Positions 20,876 to 32,850 of a stretch of DNA of 64,000 nt are shown piece after piece; the first letter of the stretch is position 1, and each line of letters begins with the position of its first letter. The translations under genes were made by a program, and so were the position numbers. The DNA comes from Athripsodes cinereus (lineage: Eukaryota; Arthropoda; Insecta; Trichoptera; Leptoceridae), in assembly GCA_947579605.1 (NCBI GenBank), contig OX388314.1, positions 7,440,001 to 7,504,000 of the forward strand, read 5' to 3'. The notes below the pieces were generated by a model that had not been told where the DNA came from, did no database searches, and was given only the letters and a program-made list of their open reading frames with translations.

Positions 20876-21753
20876 AGTTGAGAGCGGAGAACAAAAGTTG
20901 TTATATAAAATTTCAATTTGACATTGATCTACATAAAGAAAGGCCCCACCCTGACAATCAGAGTACAGTGTAAAACATTAAGTAGACACCTATAGATATT
21001 GTGCGTTATTATTATGCAACTCTCGAACGTACATAAATGTAATAGCCTGTATTGAATGATAATGTCGAGTCGGCGACCGGTTTGTAATGAGTAATGAATA
21101 TACTTACATTATTAACAATATTATTATTGCTCGCAACTCAGTTTGACACTGGACTTATGGATCTGGAATGGTCACGTTAATCTGTTCCGAATGCCAGCTG
21201 ACAGCATCGATCAACGTCAACACTTATAGTATGAAACCGAGAACTCCGGGAAATCTGAGAGACAGGTGTAAGAACGTGACTGGAACCATGATACCAGATG
21301 AGAAAGATATCATAATGAAAAGCAATTAAATTAAACAAAGATTAACGCTTCTCGGTTCTCAGAAAATTGTGAATTGACTACGTGAATAAGATGTTCGAAA
21401 TTAGTTCCTACGATCTATCTTTATGATGAATAAATTAAGCATCAAACGAACACTTTGTAGGCTATAAAACAAAATGGACATAAAAGTACACATTCAGTGT
21501 TTCTATACAAATTGCAATTACACAAATATAATTTATAGTGGTAGTAAATAATTTATTTCGTCAAGGGATCCTAATACACTCGTATATAATTACATAAGCT
21601 TACACTCACAAGATACTCATTAAAGATTCTAGCTTTGATGTAAATACATTTGTAGAAACTTATAATGATCCTTTATAGGTAGCTATTTGTACTTTGAGTT
21701 GTGTGAACTGACAAAGAATGGGGATGGCATGGCGTCCTGAGGTCCGCCCTCAC
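20876..21753. other. Probable intron or spacer, nothing recognised
   Basis: Slightly less AT-rich than average, but no ORF, repeat end or RNA gene was recognised. Confidence 0.4.
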
Positions 21754-21804
21754 AATGTCGGCGATGATAGTTTTAACTTCGCACGCTATTTCCGACATGC
21801 AATC
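21754..21804 (-). CDS. Candidate small exon, unknown gene (minus strand)
   Basis: After an acceptor (TTTCATTTAG) the minus strand reads DCMSEIACEVKTIIADI, then ATT followed by GTGAGG, a usable donor. The 51-nt exon would keep phase with the exon at 20395-20603. Alternatively the frame runs on unspliced as VRADLRTPCHPHSLS to a stop at about 21677. Composition is protein-like; the function is unknown. Confidence 0.35.
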
Positions 21805-22640
21805 CTAAATGAAATTCTAATAATAGAAACATGATCGCAAATTTTAACTAAATATACCTATTTCTGCGTATGTTTAACACGAAATTTACAATCAATTAAA
21901 TCAATAACATAGTAACCATTCCACAGTGATTTAGTAATTTTTTTAAAATTCAATTTAAACTAAAAAAAAATATAAAAATAAATACAAAATGTGTCTATAT
22001 CATCGTCTTTAGGGAATGTTTTCCAGTAAACCTAAAATAAAAAATACGAATCTATGTATGCCATTATCAGTTCATAAGGATGGCAAAGATCTTTAGTAAC
22101 TGAAGACATTTGAATTAATGTTGAGATATTGCCTAAATTATAGTAAATCTTTATTTTTAATTTGATATATTGTAATATCTGGTTAATATATCTTTCAAAC
22201 GTAAATATGATTTAAAACGCATTATTATGTAACTAATCATTTTAGTAGAATCTTTTAAAGTAGATATACATCTGTGTCGAGTTGCTTATCCGATGTTGTT
22301 TCTTTTGTTTGTATTTTTATTTTGGTATACTTATGTATTTATTTATTTATCTATATATCTGTTGAAAGGCCAATCGAGGACGGATGAAAATAGAAACAAG
22401 TACGTGCAGGAGCCAGGGAGTTTAATTGCCAACTAATATAAAAATTGTTACATACCTCAAATGCATCGCTACATAGTACATAACAGTATTACAAGTGAAC
22501 ATATTATGTATATATGTACCCAATTTAGCCAATTTAAAATAAATATTTTTTATGTGATTTAACAATATCTTAAATTATTTTATTTTGTTTTATTTATTTA
22601 TATATTATTATTATTTTATTAATTGTTTTTTTTTTGTTTA
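21805..22640. other. AT-rich spacer, nothing recognised
   Basis: No supported feature was seen. Confidence 0.5.
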
Positions 22641-22768
22641 ATGGGTTAGTTGGAAGATATTGCGCTTCAGCGATAAACTCGCCAATTGCGCAAAATTATG
22701 TATTCAGTGATAATGTTGTCATGTTCTTCTTTATTCTTTGTATACAAATTTTGTGCAATAAAGATTAG
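22641..22768 (+). mobile_element. Retroelement 3' end (LINE/SINE) with polyadenylation signal
   Basis: ATGGGTTAGTTGGAAGATAT, CAGCGATAAACTCGCCAATT and TTTTGTGCAATAAAGATTAG are in the order of a 3'-terminal segment that recurs in lepidopteran genomes (recalled, not searched). No coding part remains. Confidence 0.55.
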
Positions 22769-24477
22769 TATTATTTTTATATATATGAATTTAATATATA
22801 AGATTATTAGTAAATCCAAATTCGAAATCAATATTTACAAATAAGTATTTCATTATCTCTTAATCTGCGGTATCAACGTCAAATATCTTGAAAGAGAATA
22901 TTTTGTTTAGGGTAAAGACAACCGTGAAATACTATTAACATACTTCATAAGAAAAACAAGACAAATAACAATTATAGAGTAGGTATAAATAACAACTTTA
23001 AATTGACAAAATCATTGTTAGTAGTATTTTGCAAATATTTATTTTGGATAACTTCATTTTAATTAAAAAAAAAGATATGATAGTTTTACTACAGTGTTCT
23101 ATGTTTCGACTTGTACCTAATGCACATATCAACAAAACTCATTTGATTTTAATTTTTGTTAGTCAGAATAATATTTCATTTTTTTTTTATAATTAATATG
23201 AATATGATTAAAATATTACACTTCTGAGCACTTTCATTTGATCTATGTAGGTAGGTACGTAAACCTCATTTAATTCATACACGCCTCGGATGATCTTGAA
23301 GTGAATTAGTTAAGTCCACCGTAAATAAGAAATAAATAGGATTAACGTGGAACTCAATACACCTTGCTCGCCGTAATGAAAATTATATTTTATTTGTATA
23401 TTTACGAATGGATTGTTATCCCAGCTACTTAGATTAATCTAGCATAAGTGAGGTATAGTTCTAGTTACCTACTATAGACAGCAATGTTACAAATAAGTTG
23501 GATTACATTTGCTTGTTTAAATGAAAAAGATATAAAGTCGTCTACTTTTAAATTGCAATTCATTATACAACATCATATTTTTATGTCTAAATCAATCTTG
23601 TGGAAGAAAATACTAAACTTTTATCAAATTTCAAACAATCAAGGAAAAGCAAAATAATGAAATATTTAGTAATGAGATAAACAAAACTAATTAAAATATG
23701 AAGACGTCATCGATATTTTGTTTTAATTTAAATAAAAAATCTTTAAATAACGAGGTCATCCGCTACATTAAATGTGTTTCATAATATACAATTCTTTTAT
23801 TTGCATGTAATAAAATCTATACTTTCGCATGCTTTTGAAGTTTACAATACATAAAAAAATAAAGCAGTGATTAAACATAAAATAATGACGATAAAATTAT
23901 CACTTTGATGACGATTTAAATATCAATATTATATTATTATGATAATAGAGCCTCCTCGACATATTTACGAACTATGAATAAAATGAACGGCTTGGCGTGT
24001 TCATTACTTTACTCAATCCAACTAATAATCGCGCATTATCTCAAATTATATTATTCACGATAATATCTTTATCTTTTACAATTTAATGGAAAACTACGCT
24101 GTAGGTAGATTTATAAGGCAAACATTTAAAAATATGTTATAAAACTTTTTTAATTAAACGATTCTCGTCATTTCATCTATTATCACTATAAGCTTCTTAC
24201 TTAAAATATAAATTTAATGGGGTTTTATCATCATTTCCTCTCAAAAGTTTAAGATAAAGTGTGTGCATTATGTATTTATCATCAAGTTTTAATGCAGATA
24301 ACTGAAAACAAATAGTATTTTTATTACCGTGTGTTGCTCAGTTTTGTTTTTTTGTTTACTTCTATGGAATAATTATATGAACATTATAAAGATAAAGTAT
24401 AATCATAATAAAGTTATGCCAACTAATTATTTTGTTTACATTTTCGGCATTAACTATATAACAATTTCTAGACATAT
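22769..24477. other. AT-rich spacer, nothing recognised
   Basis: About 1.7 kb with no supported gene or repeat boundary. Confidence 0.5.
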
Positions 24478-24662
24478 TGATATGATTTTAGATCACTATG
24501 TAGGTATTAATTGTTATATTTTGTGAGTGTTTTTTGATACTGCGGTTTCGGTAAAGTTTTAGATAAACGCTTGTTAATGGTGGACGCTCCACCGAAACTG
24601 CGGTAGTGAAAAAAGCTCGCAAAATATAACAATTAATACATAGTCATCTAAAATCATATCAA
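24478..24662. mobile_element. Fold-back MITE (185 bp)
   Basis: TTGATATGATTTTAGATCAC at the left is answered by its inverted copy ending at 24662. The arms are about 75 bp with one or two small gaps, and the inner arms read CTGCGGTTTCGGT and ACCGAAACTGCGG. The spacer of about 35 bp is unrelated. No coding capacity. Confidence 0.8.
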
Positions 24663-25225
24663 CCAACTAATTATATTAAAATATTATATTCTACATTTTA
24701 GTTTTTACTATTTTGGGTGAAATGTAGAAAAAAGCTAACTCATCACATCAGTTTAGTCCTCTAATATTATTTATGTATATAAAAGCTATAGTAAAATACA
24801 CATAAGATTGAAACATTGATTTGTTGTAGATACAATTTTAAAAATATATCCACAATTTTAGCATTACTAGACATATTATCGAAATATTATTTTTTACAAA
24901 CATTCCTACGACGCAACTGTAATGTTATATCATTAATAATTATTATTGTTTATTGGTTAATAATATTTAATAATATAAATGGCGGTATCTTGTCTCAATG
25001 ATGGCCATTATGAATAGCCAATAGGTCAACGATCCGTTAAAAATTAATATTTATACTAATCTTCGGACTTTCCAGCTTAAAACATACTCCATTTATATTG
25101 TTTACTCCACTCCTTTCTTTACACCGACGATTGATAACTTACTTATTTTAAGACTAAGTGAGGCTTAAAAAGCAATCCAAATCAGGCGAGCTGTTATTTT
25201 TAAATCATATTGAGCTATTTATCTA
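24663..25225. other. AT-rich spacer, nothing recognised
   Basis: No supported feature was seen. Confidence 0.5.
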
Positions 25226-25425
25226 TACTATCAAGTCGTATCCCACATATAGGGTAGCCAGCAAATCAGTTGCATGTAATTAACATGCAAGCTGTCGTCT
25301 CCATACCAACAAAAAATTAAGGCAATCAGAATGGGTAGCAAACTTCATCGCTGAATCTAAGATGTAAAATCTCTTATTTTTTCAAATACCTGCCCTTTAC
25401 AATACTTTAGAAAACTCATAATTAG
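25226..25425 (-). mobile_element. Family A retroelement, diverged
   Basis: In reverse orientation: a GTATCCCACATATAGGGTAG block, a TGCATGTAATTAACATGCAA block, a GAATGGGTAGCAAACTTCAT block and a diverged ACCTGCCCTTTACA block. The 5' end is decayed. Confidence 0.75.
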
Positions 25426-25984
25426 CTAACCTTTTTTATTTCAAGATTCGCAGATTTTTTTTTTTTAAATATTATATGCTTTTTACGAAGACTCCAAATC
25501 AACTTTATGAATAGTTTATCATTTTTTTATAATATTTTCAAAAGAATCAATCCAATGGTTCATGATGTGTGAACAATATTTTCATACTTTATTTAATTCA
25601 ATTTGCCGACAAGCTACTGTTTTATATCACCCTGAAGCGACAGACGAGAACCTTGTGAATATAAGATAAGTAGAGATCTATACACTCACTATACAGTATG
25701 TATACCTACATACAAACACAAACCTCCATCCCTCAAAAGTAAATCAGGTGATTGTTACTACACATATAGATAAGTAGATATATACAGTGTACACGCTGTG
25801 TATAACATGCATCCAGAATATGTAATATGTAACGTATGTATGTATGTTGTGTTGATATGCTAATGAAGCTATCTGGGATCGGAGTGTTGCTACTTGATTT
25901 ATTACGCGTCCACCAGACATTTCATTAGAGCACGCGACCAACAAATACTAAGTTAGTATATTGTACAACTCGTATATATATTAC
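25426..25984. other. AT-rich spacer, nothing recognised
   Basis: No supported feature was seen. Confidence 0.5.
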
Positions 25985-26030
25985 TAGCTTAAATACCCGG
26001 CGTTGCACGGGAATACGGGAAATATATATA
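25985..26030 (+). mobile_element. Possible interspersed-repeat terminus
   Basis: CTAGCTTAAATACCCGGCGT followed by TGCACGGG resembles a terminus (ACTAGCT, then CCCGCG) widespread in moths and butterflies. This is recalled pattern only; the class is not assigned. Confidence 0.3.
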
Positions 26031-26050
26031 AAAAAAAAACAGTAAGTAGG

Positions 26051-26587
26051 TATATCGTTGCCGTGGAGGTGATCCAAGCCACACGGAGAACAAAAACATC
26101 ACCACGGAGAACATAGTGGTGAAGAGAAATAAGTGATTTGATATTCCTAAAGGGCATTTTTGGAAGATTTTGAAGAGATGTTAAGTGTTTTTACAATCAT
26201 TGCAAGTATGTTAGAGCATTTCAGTAACGCATATAGGAACAAATAGTTCAATTAAATTATAGAAGTGAAAAGATCTAAGCCGCATAGCGCGTAACTTTCC
26301 AACAATTTTTTTACAGGTGGATCTTTCTCAGCTACAGTGGTGAAATAACCCAAGTGATAAATTCGTGTTTACTTCTAAAATATATAAATTCTTTAATATT
26401 TTGTTATTTATATTAGTGGAATATGTGATCAGGAATATTGTGTAAATTTTTTAGCGAAATCCATGCAAAAATAACTTGGTTATTGTAAGATTAGTATTTT
26501 CGGATGTAACAGCGTAACTTCAACACCCCTTTTCTCGGAATGTCTGTCTTGTGGGTTGGATCACTTCACATCCACGGCAACGATATA
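26051..26587. mobile_element. Non-coding TIR element (MITE, about 537 bp)
   Basis: TATATCGTTGCCGTGGA at the left is matched by TCCACGGCAACGATATA at the right. Similarity continues inward (GGTGATCCAAGCC against GGGTTGGATCAC). TATA flanking bases may be the target-site duplication. No transposase frame is present. A CCACGGAGAACA motif is repeated directly near the left end. Confidence 0.75.
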
Positions 26588-26748
26588 TAAATAAAAATTA
26601 TTTTATGTAGGCAGCAATAATTTTTGTATCAACTATATACACAGTGTCACATTAAAGTAGAGAACATATAATAGAATATATGTTAGTGAGACTAACAGTA
26701 TATAAAATTATAACAATATACCTACATTACATACACATACATACCATT

Positions 26749-26920
26749 ACGCCGCTTTCCTCGCGGGGTAGACAGAAAGGATCGAGAGCCACTTCCTTCT
26801 ATCCTTGCATACATCTTTCGCTTCCGCCACTGTCATACAATTCCTCATGCATGCTCTCCTGTTCAATGTGCTCAACACGTGACCGTCCTGTAGGATTTGA
26901 TTTAAATGAGCTTGTCATGA
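26749..26920 (-). mobile_element. Family B LINE 3'-end fragment
   Basis: The minus strand reads RACMRNCMTVAEAKDVCKDR followed by RKWLSILSVYP and a stop, then a GCGGCGTAATGGTATGTATG tail. It is the longest protein match to family B in the window along with 63825-64000. Confidence 0.8.
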
Positions 26921-26980
26921 GGATGAATGCAATTACAAAGTTGGTGTAATTGCATTCATCCTTGCAATTACACCAACTTT
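26921..26980. repeat. Alternating inverted segments (template-switch-like hairpin)
   Basis: GGATGAATGCAATTAC at 26921 recurs inverted at 26946-26961. TTGCAATTACACCAACTTT at 26962 is the inverse of 26937-26955. The interleaved inversions suit a replication template switch. Confidence 0.7.
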
Positions 26981-27078
26981 CATTCCACATTCCTTTTGTA
27001 TATTACTGTTACGCACACAATCTCTCAGACTTTTACTACACATCCTTTTCAGCTCATATTTATGTAAATTTAAAAAAA

Positions 27079-30000
27079 ATGGGTATTGAAATCTTGAAGT
27101 TTGACATCCCACACGGCCATATTTCAATAAAAAAATGGGAAGTATCTACGTGGATAAAGGTACTAAAATCCTCATCCCACTGTAAAATCTTGAAGTTTGA
27201 CATCCCACACGGCCATATTTCAATAAAAAAATGGGTAGGTACCTACGTGGATAAAAGTACTAAAATTTTTCCCACTGTAAAATATTGAAACTTGACATCC
27301 CACACGGCCATATTTCAATAAAAAAATGGGTAGGTACCTACGTGGAAAAAAGTACTGAAAACCTTTTCCCACTGTAAAATCTTGAAGTTTGACATCCCAC
27401 ACGGCCATATTTCGATAAAAAAATTGGTAGGTACCTACGTGGATAAAAGTACTAAAATCCTTTTCCCACTGTAAAATCTTGAAGTTGGACATCCCACACG
27501 GCCATATTTCAATAAATAAAATGGGTAGGTACCTACGTGGATAAAAGTACTGAAAACCTTTTCCCTCTGTAAAAGCTTGAAGATTGACATACCACACGGC
27601 CATATTTCAATAAATAAAATGGGAAGGTACCTACGTGGATAAAAGTACTAAAATCCTCTTCCCACTGTAAAATCTTGAAGTTTGACATCCCACTCGGCCA
27701 TATTTCAATAAAAAAATGGGTAGGTACCTACGTGGATAAAAGTACTGAAATCCCCTTTCCACTGTAAAATCTTGAAGTTTGACATCCCACACGGCCATAT
27801 TTCGATAAAAAAATGGGTAGGTACCTACGTGGATAAAAGTACCGAAATCCTTTTCCCACTGTAAAATCTTGAAGTTTGACATCCCACACGGCCATATTCC
27901 AATAAAAAAATGGGTAGGTACCTACGTGGATAAAAGTACCGAAATCCTTTTCCCACTGTAAAATCTTGAAGTTTGACATCCCACACGGCCATATTTCACG
28001 GATAAAAGTACTGAAAACCTTTTCCCTCAGTAAATGCTTGAAGATTGACATCCCACACGGCCATATTTCAATAAAAAGAATAGGTAGGTACCTACGTGGA
28101 TAAAAGTAGTAAAATCCTCTTCCCACTGTAAAATCTTGAAGTTTGACATCCCAATCGGCCATATTTCAATAAAAAAATGTGTAGGTACCTACGTGGACAA
28201 AAGTACTGAAAACCTTTTCCCACTGTAAAATCTTGAAGTTTGACATCCCACACGGCCATATTTCAATAAAAAAAATGGGTAAGTACCTACGTGGATAAAA
28301 GTACTAAAATCCTTTTCCCACTGTAAAATCTTGAAGTTTGACATCCCACACGGCCATAATTCAATAAATAAAATGGGTAGGTACCTACGTGGATAAAAGT
28401 ACCGAAATCCTTTTCCCACTGTAAAATCTTGAAGTTTGACATCCCACACGGCCATATTTCAATAAAAAAATGGGAAGTATCTACGTGGATAAAGGTACTA
28501 AAATCCTCATCCCACTGTAAAATCTTGAAGTTTGACATCCCACACGGCCATATTTCAATAAAAAAATGGGTAGGTACCTACGTGGATAAAAGTACTAAAA
28601 TTTTTCCCACTGTAAAATATTGAAACTTGACATCCCACACGGCCATATTTCAATAAAAAAATGGGTAGGTACCTACGTGGAAAAAAGTACTGAAAACCTT
28701 TTCCCACTGTAAAATCTTGAAGTTTGACATCCCACACGGCCATATTTCGATAAAAAAATTGGTAGGTACCTACGTGGATAAAAGTACTAAAATCCTTTTC
28801 CCACTGTAAAATCTTGAAGTTGGACATCCCACACGGCCATATTTCAATAAATAAAATGGGTAGGTACCTACGTGGATAAAAGTACTGAAAACCTTTTCCC
28901 TCTGTAAAAGCTTGAAGATTGACATACCACACGGCCATATTTCAATAAATAAAATGGGAAGGTACCTACGTGGATAAAAGTACTAAAATCCTCTTCCCAC
29001 TGTAAAATCTTGAAGTTTGACATCCCACTCGGCCATATTTCAATAAAAAAATGGGTAGGTACCTACGTGGATAAAAGTACTGAAATCCCCTTTCCACTGT
29101 AAAATCTTGAAGTTTGACATCCCACACGGCCATATTTCGATAAAAAAATGGGTAGGTACCTACGTGGATAAAAGTACCGAAATCCTTTTCCCACTGTAAA
29201 ATCTTGAAGTTTGACATCCCACACGGCCATATTCCAATAAAAAAATGGGTAGGTACCTACGTGGATAAAAGTACCGAAATCCTTTTCCCACTGTAAAATC
29301 TTGAAGTTTGACATCCCACACGGCCATATTTCACGGATAAAAGTACTGAAAACCTTTTCCCTCAGTAAATGCTTGAAGATTGACATCCCACACGGCCATA
29401 TTTCAATAAAAAGAATAGGTAGGTACCTACGTGGATAAAAGTAGTAAAATCCTCTTCCCACTGTAAAATCTTGAAGTTTGACATCCCAATCGGCCATATT
29501 TCAATAAAAAAATGTGTAGGTACCTACGTGGACAAAAGTACTGAAAACCTTTTCCCACTGTAAAATCTTGAAGTTTGACATCCCACACGGCCATATTTCA
29601 ATAAAAAAAATGGGTAAGTACCTACGTGGATAAAAGTACTAAAATCCTTTTCCCACTGTAAAATCTTGAAGTTTGACATCCCACACGGCCATAATTCAAT
29701 AAATAAAATGGGTAGGTACCTACGTGGATAAAAGTACCGAAATCCTTTTCCCACTGTAAAATCTTGAAGTTTGACATCCCACACGGCCATATTTCAATAA
29801 AAAAATGGGAAGGTACCTACGTGGATAAAAGTACCGAAATCCTTTTCCCACTGTAAAATCTTGTAGTTTGACATCCCACACGGCCATATTTCAATAAATA
29901 AAATGGGTAGGTACCTATGTGGATAAAAGTACTGAAATCCTTTTCCCACTGTAAAATCTTGAAGTTTGACATCCCACACGGCCATATTTCAATAAAAAAA

Positions 30001-32850
30001 ATGGGTAGGTACCTATGTGGATAAAAGTACTGAAATCCTTTTCTCACTGTAAAATCTTGAAGTTTGCCATCCCACACGGCCATATTTCACGGATAAAAGT
30101 ACTGAAAACCTTTTCCCTCAGTAAAAGCTTGAAGATTGACATCCCACACGGCCATATTTCAATAAATAAAATGGGTAGGTACCTACGTGGACAAAAGTAG
30201 TAAAATCCTCTTCCCACTGTAAAATCTTGAAGTTTGACATCCCACTCGGCCATATTTCAATAAAAAATGTGTAGGTACCTACGTGGACAAAAGTACTGAA
30301 AACCTTTTCCCACTGTAAAATCTTGAAGTTTGACATCCCACACGGCCATATTTCAATAAATAAAATGGGTAGGTACCTATGTGGATAAAAGTACTGAAAT
30401 CCTTTTCCCACTGTAAAATCTTGAAGTTTGACATCCCACACGGCCATATTTCGATAAAAAAATGGGTAGGTACCTACGTGGATAAAAGTACCGAAATCCT
30501 TTTCCCACTGTAAAATCTTGAAGTTTGACATCCCACACGGCCATATTCCAATAAAAAAATGGGTAGGTACCTACGTGGATAAAAGTACCGAAATCCTTTT
30601 CCCACTGTAAAATCTTGAAGTTTGACATCCCACACGGCCATATTTCACGGATAAAAGTACTGAAAACCTTTTCCCTCAGTAAAAGCTTGAAGATTGACAT
30701 CCCACACGGCCATATTTCAATAAAAAGAATAGGTAGGTACCTACGTGGATAAAAGTAGTAAAATCCTCTTCCCACTGTAAAATCTTGAAGTTTGACATCC
30801 CAATCGGCCATATTTCAATAAAAAAATGTGTAGGTACCTACGTGGACAAAAGTACTGAAAACCTTTTCCCACTGTAAAATCTTGAAGTTTGACATCCCAC
30901 ACGGCCATATTTCAATAAAAAAAATGGGTAAGTACCTACGTGGATAAAAGTACTAAAATCCTTTTCCCACTGTAAAATCTTGAAGTTTGACATCCCACAC
31001 GGCCATAATTCAATAAATAAAATGGGTAGGTACCTACGTGGATAAAAGTACCGAAATCCTTTTCCCACTGTAAAATCTTGAAGTTTGACATCCCACACGG
31101 CCATATTTCAATTAAAAAATGGGTAGGTACCTACGTGGATAAAAGTACCGAAATCCTTTTCCCACTGTAAAATCTTGTAGTTTGACATCCCACACGGCCA
31201 TATTTCACGGATAAAAGTACTGAAAACCTTTTCCCTCAGTAAAAGCTTGAAGATTGACATCCCACACGGCCATATTTCAATAAAAAGAATGGGTAGGTAC
31301 CTATGTGGATACAAGTACTGAAATCCTTGTAAAATCTTGAAGTTTGACATCCCACACGGCCATATTTCAATAAAAAAAATGGGTAGGTACCTATGTGGAT
31401 AAAAGTACTGAAATCCTTTTCCCACTGTAAAATCTTGAAGTTTGACATCCCACACGGCCATATTTCACGGATAAAAGTACTGAAAACCTTTTCCCTCAGT
31501 AAAAGCTTGAAGATTGACATCCCACACGGCCATATTTCAATAAATAAAATGGATAGGTACCTACGTGGATAAAAGTAGTAAAATCCTCTTCCCACTGTAA
31601 AATCTTGAAGTTTGACATCCCACTCGGCCATATTTCAATAAAAAAATGTGTAGGTACCTACGTGGACAAAAGTACTGAAAACCTTTTCCCACTGTAAAAT
31701 CTTGAAGTTTGACATCCCACACGGCCATATTTCAATAAAAAAAATGGGTAGGTACCTACGTGGATAAAAGTACTAAAATCCTTTTCCCACTGTAAAATCT
31801 TGAAGTTTGACATACCACACGGCCATATTTCGATAAAAAAAATGGGTAGGTACCTACGTGGATAAAAGTACTAAAATCCTTTTCCCACTGTAAAATCTTG
31901 AAGTTTGACATCCCACACGGCCATAATTCAATAAATAAAATGGGTAGGTACCTATGTGGATATAAGTACTGAAATCCTTTTCCCACTGTAAAATCTTGAA
32001 ATTTGACATCCCACACGGCCATATTTCGATAAAAAAATGGGTAGGTACCTACGTGGATAAAAGTACTAAAATCCTTTTTCCACTGTAAAATCTTGAAGTT
32101 TGACATCCCACACGGCCATATTTCGATAAAAAAAATGGGTAGGTACCTACGTGGATAAAAGTACTAAAATCCTTTTCCCACTGTAAAATCTTGAAGTTTG
32201 ACATCCCACACGGCCATAATTCAATAAATAAAATGGGTAGGTACCTACGTGGATAAAAGTACCGAAATCCTTTTCCCACTGTAAAATCTTGTAGTTTGAC
32301 ATCCCACACGGCTATATTTCAATAAATAAAATGGGTAGGTACCTATGTGGATAAAAGTACTGAAATCCTTTTCCCACTGTAAAATCTTGAAGTTTGACAT
32401 CCCACACGGCCATATTTCGATAAATAATGGGTAGGTACCTACGTGGATAAAAGTACTGAAAACCTTTTCCCACTGTAAAATCTTGAAGTTTGACATCCCA
32501 CACGGCCATATTTCAATAAAAAAAATGGGTAAGTACCTACGTGGATAAAAGTACTAAAATCCTTTTCCCACTGTAAAATCTTGAAGTTTGACATCCCACA
32601 CGGCCATAATTCAATAAATAAAATGGGTAGGTACCTATGTGGATAAAAGTACTGAAATCCTTTTCCCACTGTAAAATCTTGAAGTTTGACATCCCACACG
32701 GCCATATTTCGATAAAAATATGGGTAGGTACCTACGTGGATAAAAGTACTAAAATCCTTTTCCCATTGTAAAATCTAGAAGTATGACACCTTTCACGCTC
32801 ATATATCATTAAAAAAATGAGTTAGTACCTACTTGGATAAAAGTCCTAAA
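27079..32850 (-). repeat. Satellite array, monomer about 97 bp, roughly 59 copies
   Basis: A TTGACATCCCACACGGCCAT block recurs every 95-98 bp from 27101 to about 32690. Each monomer also carries GGGTAGGTACCTACGTGG, which contains the 12-bp palindrome GTAGGTACCTAC, and a CCTTTTCCCACTGTAAAATC block. Some monomers are shortened by deletions (for example a TTTCACGGATAAAAG junction). The last monomer, 32765-32850, is clearly diverged, as expected at an array edge. Several minus-strand frames stay open for up to 144 codons (MAVWDVKLQDFTVGKGF and similar), but they shift frame from monomer to monomer. Confidence 0.97.
27091..29760. repeat. Higher-order repeat, two copies of 1,335 bp
   Basis: The sequence from about 27091 to 28425 recurs from 28426 to about 29760 with the same pattern of monomer variants (for example the rare GGGAAGTATCTACGTGG monomer and the deleted monomers). 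Translations of corresponding frames are identical. A third, partial, slightly changed copy of about 750 bp lies at about 30360-31104, offset 1,314 bp from the second. Confidence 0.92.

Noticed and set aside
27220..32705. Repeated minus-strand frames (MAVWDVKLQDFTVGKGF and similar) as a repeat-protein gene
   Set aside because: Monomers are 95-98 bp, so the frame changes at nearly every unit and the same DNA is read in all phases. No start, splice or promoter logic fits; satellite explains it.
27079..32850. CRISPR-like array
   Set aside because: The whole 97-bp unit is conserved, including what would be spacers, and the DNA is eukaryotic; this is a satellite.
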